The position numbers were made by a program, and so were the translations under genes. A stretch of DNA of 64,000 nucleotides from Batkoa obscura (taxonomy: Eukaryota > Entomophthoromycota > Entomophthoromycetes > Entomophthorales > Batkoaceae): contig JASVEC010000006.1 of NCBI GenBank assembly GCA_030770535.1, positions 1,116,001 to 1,180,000 of the forward strand, given 5' to 3'. Below are positions 58,712 through 64,000 of the stretch, piece by piece (the stretch's first letter is position 1; the number at the start of each line of letters is the position of its first letter). The notes under the pieces were generated by a model. The model had not been told where the DNA came from. It worked only from the letters and a program-made list of their open reading frames with translations, and ran no database searches.

Positions 58712-59389
58712 ATGTCTTTCTTAAACCAATACTCTCCAGTTAACCAAACTTTTGGTCAAAACCCAGAAACTCAAAACCTTTATCAAGTTTCTCAAACTCT
58801 TGAACACGTACAACGTCAAATTCAACAAGAACAATACCAACCATCCCACCCACAACAATCCCGTCAAGTTAACGAACAAGTTCACCATCAAGTTGAACAA
58901 GCTCGTCAATTAGTACAACAAGCCATCCAACAAAACCAACAACGTCAATACCAAACCCAAAACCCAATTGAACGTCAACAAGTTCAACAAAAAGAACAAC
59001 AATTATACCAACTTGCTCAAATCAAAGACCAAATCCGCCAGCTTGTACAACAACGTCTTTACTCTAATGACCAATTCACCAACCAACAAGTTGGACAACA
59101 AGTTCAGCAATTAGTTCAAGTTGCTCAACAAGTTATCCAAAACTTGATCCAACAATCCCAATTCCAAGGACAAGGTATTCACGGACAATCCCCATTCCAA
59201 ACTCAAGGTACCTGGGGTCAATCTCCATTCCAAACTCAAGGTGTTTACGGTCAATCTCCATTCCAAACTCAAGGTATTCACGGACAATCTCCATTCCAAA
59301 CTCAAGGTACCTGGGGTCAATCTCCATTCCAAGGACAAGGTCAAGGTCTCTTCGGTCAACAATCCCCAATCTTCGGTCGTCAACTTTAA
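58712..59389 (+). CDS. Gln-rich protein with 12-residue tandem repeats
   Basis: An intronless 225-aa protein of no family I recognise. Residues ~1-150 are Gln-rich with a heptad-like pattern (QVQQKEQQLYQLAQIKDQIR), suggesting amphipathic or coiled-coil helices. Residues ~152-211 are five copies of a 12-residue repeat, QSPFQTQG followed by IHG, TWG, VYG, IHG, TWG, then a tail ending IFGRQL. Codons are strikingly uniform (Gln CAA, Arg CGT, Phe TTC, Gln-Ser CAATCT/CAATCC, Pro CCA), unlike neighbouring genes, which points to very high expression. No signal peptide. A structural, coat or self-assembling (prion-like) protein is a guess. Confidence 0.85.
   Translation: MSFLNQYSPVNQTFGQNPETQNLYQVSQTLEHVQRQIQQEQYQPSHPQQSRQVNEQVHHQVEQARQLVQQAIQQNQQRQYQTQNPIERQQVQQKEQQLYQLAQIKDQIRQLVQQRLYSNDQFTNQQVGQQVQQLVQVAQQVIQNLIQQSQFQGQGIHGQSPFQTQGTWGQSPFQTQGVYGQSPFQTQGIHGQSPFQTQGTWGQSPFQGQGQGLFGQQSPIFGRQL
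59167..59331 (+). repeat. 36-bp coding tandem repeat, ~5 copies
   Basis: Units of the form CAATCTCCATTCCAAACTCA plus 16 bp; the third, fourth and fifth units repeat the variable residues of the first two, so a two- or three-unit block was probably duplicated. Confidence 0.85.
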
Positions 59390-60543
59390 TTTTCTAATAA
59401 ATTAAAATTGTCTAATTGAATTATTACTTTAAGGTAAAATTTTTATTGTTTATCTTTATTTTAGCTCAGTGTAAGTTTTACTTCGTTTTGTAAATGTTTG
59501 TAATTTTTTTTAAAAAAGATATGTAATACACCTAACGTCCATTGAATAGAAATAAGATTTTTATAATATATTCATTAATGTTATAGAAAATATTCTAATC
59601 TGGTTTTTTTTTTGAAAACGTACATTTGATAGCACCAATTTTATTATAATTTAATGTACATTTTATTTTATTAAATTATTTTTCCCTTCTAAAAAGGATA
59701 AAAACAATTGCGTAAAATCTCATCCCTTACTTTTCTAAAATATCATCTGTTTGTTTATTTTTTTATCCTTACTTGAGCTAAGGATTAGTTTATTTATTTA
59801 CACATAACTTTTACATTGAAAAACAGTGATCAATGAGTAAAAATAAAACCTAATAGCTGTTTCTTAAACATTGTAATACTTGCATTATTAGGATTTATAA
59901 AAATATCACCAATAAAATAGCTTGTATTTTATTGTCTCTCTTTGAGTTGGATCATACAGTAAATATACAAATATAGTGTAGTTATAGTGTAAACTAACAT
60001 TTTTAAAGCTTGATAAAAAATCAAGAAATATATCAAAAATAAAATAAAATAAAAGTTCTAAAAAGCCTAATATGAGTTTAAAAACATACTATAATTTAAA
60101 ATAAATTAGTACGCTGTAAACTGATCATATCACTAATACTGAAACAGTAAGAGTTACAAAAAAACTTCCGAAGCTTTTTAGCTAAAGTCAAAATTATATA
60201 ATATAGTTTATAGATTTTATATTTAAACATTTTAACATAAAAATTTAAAATAAAAAGTCCGGTATGATAGTTTAATATTAAAAATAAGTATTAATTAAAT
60301 AAAAATAAGCTTAAATACTTATTTTAGAATCTTTGATTTTTAAATAAAAAATGTATAATAAAACTTTTTAAAATTAATATTTTATAAAAACAAAGCTCAA
60401 TTATATATATAGCATACTTTAAAAAAATTATATTAAAAAGTATTAAAATTAAGATTTTTATTTTTTTATTTGTTTTTAGTATTTTTTTTATAAAACTTTT
60501 AAAATTATTATTTAAATAAAAACACTTTATAATTTATATATTA
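59390..60543. other. A+T-rich non-coding DNA
   Basis: 3' region of the Gln-rich gene, then low-complexity A/T DNA with no recognised feature. Confidence 0.45.
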
Positions 60544-60648
60544 TATAGGGATGTATTTTTTTTGTTTGAGAATTCTACTAACAATTTTTTCACTTAGATA
60601 GCGCTTAAAAAATGGAAAAAGTGATGAAACCAAAAAAATATCCCCATA
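60544..60648 (+). mobile_element. Single MITE unit
   Basis: Complete unit; left end TATAGGGATGTATTTTTTTT, right end ATATCCCCATA. Confidence 0.75.
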
Positions 60649-61234
60649 TAATGATCAAAATTTTTAATTACAGTTTTTATAATAATAATAATTATTAGTA
60701 TAAATAATATTCTTATAAAATATTAATGTTTTCGTTTATTTTTAAATTAATTTACTTATTATTAGCTTATTTAAATAAATGTATTTATTATAAGTATAGA
60801 AGCTGTTATTTTTAAAATTGTTGTATTTAAATTAACTTGTATAAATAAAATAATATTATTTATACGAGTTAATTTAAACAAAAAAAGCTTTAAAATTGAT
60901 TTTAATTTCTAACAATTTTAGATAGTTTAGCAAAGCAGCATAAATTATAAAAACTTATAAATTCTGAAAAAAACAATAGCTGGATATAATTTTATAAAAT
61001 TTTAGACTTAAAGGCTTATTAGAATAAATAACAAAAACTGGAAAAACTTTTTAAAAAAAAACTATTTTTAAAGTTTGAGAGTTTAAGCTAATTTAAACTT
61101 TTATAAAAAGCTGGACTATTTTCAGAAAATTTGAATTTAAACTAAAGCTTAAAACAATTTTTAATAAAAATTTAATTTTGAAAGTAGTCCATTTTTTTTG
61201 AGGGGATTCTCCAGTTTTTTCTTGCTATTTATTA

Positions 61235-61338
61235 TATGAGGATATATTTTTCTGTTTAAGAAATTTACTAACAATTTTCCCGCTCAAATAACGTTTAAAA
61301 GATGGAGAAAGTGATGAAACCAAAAAAACATCCTCATA
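61235..61338 (+). mobile_element. Single MITE unit
   Basis: Complete unit; left end TATGAGGATATATTTTTCTG, right end AACATCCTCATA. Confidence 0.75.
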
Positions 61339-61599
61339 TAATTTATTTATTTATTCATTATTAGTTAAATTGTAATATTGGTAGCCTTAAATATTGAGTG
61401 TTTTAAATTCAAAACGATTTAAAAGTGAAAAGAATGCCAAAATAAAAAATACTGTTATCTTATTTAAAAATATAAATAATGTTTATTATTTATCTAAAAT
61501 TTCTGTAAAATTCAAACTTTATAAATAAGTTCTGAGTTTGTACTTATTTTATTAATCAATATAATGAATAGTGTTCCAATAAAAAACAAAACATAACAC

Positions 61600-61700
61600 G
61601 TGTGGATGATTTTTTGGTTTCATTTACTTCCATTTTTTAAGTGCTATTAAGTGAAAAAAATGCTAATACAGCCCTTAAACAAAAAAGACGCCCTTACCAA
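61600..61700 (-). mobile_element. Decayed MITE unit
   Basis: GTGGATGATTTTTTGGTTTC at one end and AAGACGCCCTTACC at the other; core CATTTTTTAAGTGCTATTAAG. Eroded termini. Confidence 0.55.
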
Positions 61701-62759
61701 AGCTATCGAAGTTATCTTCTATAAATCAATTAATTTTTAAATAGTAGTGATTTGAAACATTTACTAAATCTAAATAGATATTTTATATTTTGCTAATTTA
61801 AAACTAGCTTTTTAATAAAAGTGGTATAGAAGTTTTTGTGTTTATTCAAGAATAAATAATCTAAAAAGAACACACAGAGTTGATAAAATTTAATTTTGAA
61901 AGAATTTCATTCATGATTTCATTTGTCATAGTGTAATTTAGTACTTGACATAAATTATCATTCACTGTACCCTCGTCATTATCCTTTTTTATATCTTATT
62001 AAAATACTATCTCAATATTTAATTATAAACCTCAATAAAAGGTACAAATCCCAAAACACCAGGTTTTATAAATATAATTTTAGCCACCAATCAAAATGAG
62101 TAGATTAAAGCTAATACTTTGGGTTTTGATATTAGTTACTATAATAAGTAATATGAACTTTTTATTTTTAAAAATAACTGCTGTAAAATTCTAATTATAA
62201 CTATTTATTTTAAAATAAAAAGGTTATTTAAGGCTGTTTTTAATAAAACATATTGGCAAAACTTGGCAATAATGATAAATTAACAGTGTTATTATTTAAG
62301 AATTTTATTAATTTTATAATAAAAAATAAAAAATAAAAAATTATCAATAGTTAAAGGACTAATTCGTATTGTTATTTTATTAGTATTATTAATTATTAAA
62401 TCATTAAATGACCAGTTATTCTATTTTTATTGCCTCACGACAACTAAGTTAGTAAATTTAAGCTTAATTAATAAATCCTTAATGTCAATACCAATGTCAT
62501 CTAAAAATAAAATTCCAAATCTCATAATCAAACATAATAATAAGCCGAAACCCATTAAGGTGTTAACCCACTTTTTATTGGTTAAATTCATGCTGATTTA
62601 GTTCAACTCCACCAATCAATTTATCAATTACTATGCAACCAATGAGAACTTTTGATAGTGACACAGTGGTACTTTTTTATTTCAGATGGTTCTTAAATTG
62701 AATTTTAATTTGATAATTTCACTATTAAAATATCAATTTATTTTTTTATAAAAAATAAA
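61701..62759. other. Non-coding DNA with a possible short secreted-peptide exon
   Basis: At 62096 an ATG in good context, after a TATA-like TTTATAAATA, opens MSRLKLILWVLILVTIISN, which resembles a signal peptide, but I could not find a convincing downstream exon. Otherwise A+T-rich with nothing recognised; the last ~150 bp should include the Skt5-like promoter. Confidence 0.25.
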
Positions 62760-64000
62760 ATGGCTTCCACTAGTTCCACTTTACTTACAGCGCATTCATC
62801 ACATGCATCCAAGTCAGCTAATCGTAGAAGATCCTTACAAATTGATCAACATACAGAGAACTTTGAAAATGAATTAAAAGGAGAAGATATATTTTATAAA
62901 GTAAGAAATCAATCGACTAGTGAATTACCTACTTTAGATGGAGAGAAGTTGAACCCATTACAAAGAAAAAATAGTCGATTTCGTCCACGTTCAGTCAATG
63001 AATTGAGGAAATCAGCTTTATTTTTAGACTCGGATGGTAATGCAGATAGAAGATTATCCCTCATGTTTGTTGATCCAGAAAAATTTCAAAGTAAAAGAAG
63101 AAGCACTTATTCTATGCATAGCTTATCCGAATCTCAAACTAATTTATCCTTTTCATTATCGGGTAATGATGATTTATTAAATGTTTACAGAGAAAATGCC
63201 AAAAAAACGAATGATCCAAGGGTTCAGTTAGAGTTTGGTAAGTTTTTATTAGAATCCTCGGTTAATCTTTTGAATAAGGATTTACCTACTTACGATGAGG
63301 AATCTTCTCAAAAATTAGAAAAAGAAGGAATATTTTGGATTAAAAAATTACAAAAATTAAATAATCCAGAAGCGGTTTATATTGTGGGCACTTGGAATGA
63401 AAAGGGCATGTATGGTTATTCCCCATCTTCAAGTAGATCAAACACACTTTATTTGTCAAGTGCTAAATTGGGTTATCCCCCTGCTATTGATAAAGTAGGT
63501 TTTCATTATGAGAAAAAGAAGGACTATACGCGTGCAGTAGCTTATTATAAAAAAGCTGCCGCTTTAGCCGATCCTTCAGCAAATTATGTAAGTTCACTTT
63601 TATTTATTAATTAATTTAAATATATTTATATATTATATAATAGAGACTTGGTATAGCATATATCTATGGAGAACTTAAATTAGGCGTTAATCATAAAAAT
63701 GCCCAATTTTATTTACGTCGTTCAGCTTCAGAAGCCAACCAATATTGTCCACAGGGGGCTTACATATGGGCATTAATATTATTTGGATTATATGAAGAAG
63801 ATTTAGGTATAAGAGATGATGTTGAAGGAAGAGATTATTTAATAAAAGCGGCGGATTTAAATTATTTACCAGCTCAATATAAATTAGGATATTGCTATGA
63901 ATATGGAGAGTATAATTTACAAGTTGATCCTATGTTATCAATTGATTATTATCGCCGAGCAGCTCAAGGAGGACATCCAGAAGCCCAAGTAGCCTTAAGT
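62760..64000 (+). CDS. Sel1-repeat protein, Skt5/Chs4-like (cut by window end)
   Basis: Likely activator and anchor of a chitin synthase (yeast Skt5/Chs4 family) at the cell cortex. Exon 1 is 62760-63587; intron 63588-63643; exon 2 runs past the window end. The first ~140 residues are basic, Ser-rich and disordered. Sel1-type repeats start near residue 140 (DPRVQLEFGKFLLE, NPEAVYIVGTWNEKGMYG, YPPAIDKVGFHYEKKKDY, DPSANYRLGIAYIYGEL, LPAQYKLGYCYEYGEY, HPEAQVALS). The C-terminus is not visible, so a CAAX box typical of Skt5 cannot be checked. Other Sel1 proteins in fungi have the same look, so the specific role is inferred. Confidence 0.8.

Noticed and set aside
59111-59383. Minus-strand open frames opposite the Gln-rich gene
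   Set aside because: They are shadows of the coding repeats (SLEWRL pattern is the complement of QSPFQ) and have no independent signals.

Overview
This window looks like nuclear DNA of an early-diverging, very A+T-rich fungus. The genes have many short introns (about 31-65 nt, GTAAG...TTAG), tiny intergenic spaces and fungal hallmarks: an Skt5/Chs4-like Sel1-repeat protein, a vacuolar AVT-type transporter, a fungal-type mitochondrial Asp/Glu carrier, an Emi1-like protein, and METTL25, a family I recall as missing from most Dikarya. Conidiobolus-type Entomophthoromycotina would fit, but that is a guess from gene style and not a match to a reference.

Layout. 1-3.4 kb: repeats (a TA-flanked MITE family and a 466-bp dispersed repeat). 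3.4-5.1 kb: amino-acid transporter. 5.7-7.0 kb: dead F-box-like gene. 8.5-21.0 kb: METTL25, G3BP-like and mitochondrial Asp/Glu carrier genes lying between the arms of a nearly perfect 2,269-bp inverted duplication; each arm carries a lipase-like hydrolase (complete on the left, 5'-broken on the right) tail-to-tail with a Nudix gene. 21-26 kb: decayed sequence, a small DMAC1-like gene, a second dead F-box-like gene. 27-31 kb: two more hydrolase copies (one live, one dead). 31.5-45 kb: an ordinary housekeeping block (cytochrome c1, F-box protein, Emi1-like, HGH1, BED zinc finger, cyclophilin-40, a membrane pseudokinase, a mucin-like membrane protein). 46-56.2 kb: four more hydrolase copies on the minus strand (one dead with a transposon-swollen intron, three live). 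56.7-62.7 kb: MITEs of several kinds and a striking Gln-rich repeat protein with biased codons. 62.8 kb to the end: start of an Skt5-like gene.

The dominant theme is an eight-member family of HSL-type alpha/beta hydrolases (called H1-H8 below, in coordinate order). All have the same three-exon structure. Seven of the eight have, just past the stop codon, a convergent Nudix (diphosphoinositol-phosphatase-like) gene or its recognisable remnant, so the duplicating unit was a hydrolase-Nudix pair, with the Nudix half mostly dying. Several copies also share a 16-bp upstream motif (AAGCYACAATCCGCTT). Gene conversion tracts, a MITE-bounded inverted duplication and a transposon in an intron show that the family is still being reshaped. 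Exon coordinates quoted were worked out by hand from reading frame, splice signals and homology to remembered family sequences; no database search was run.
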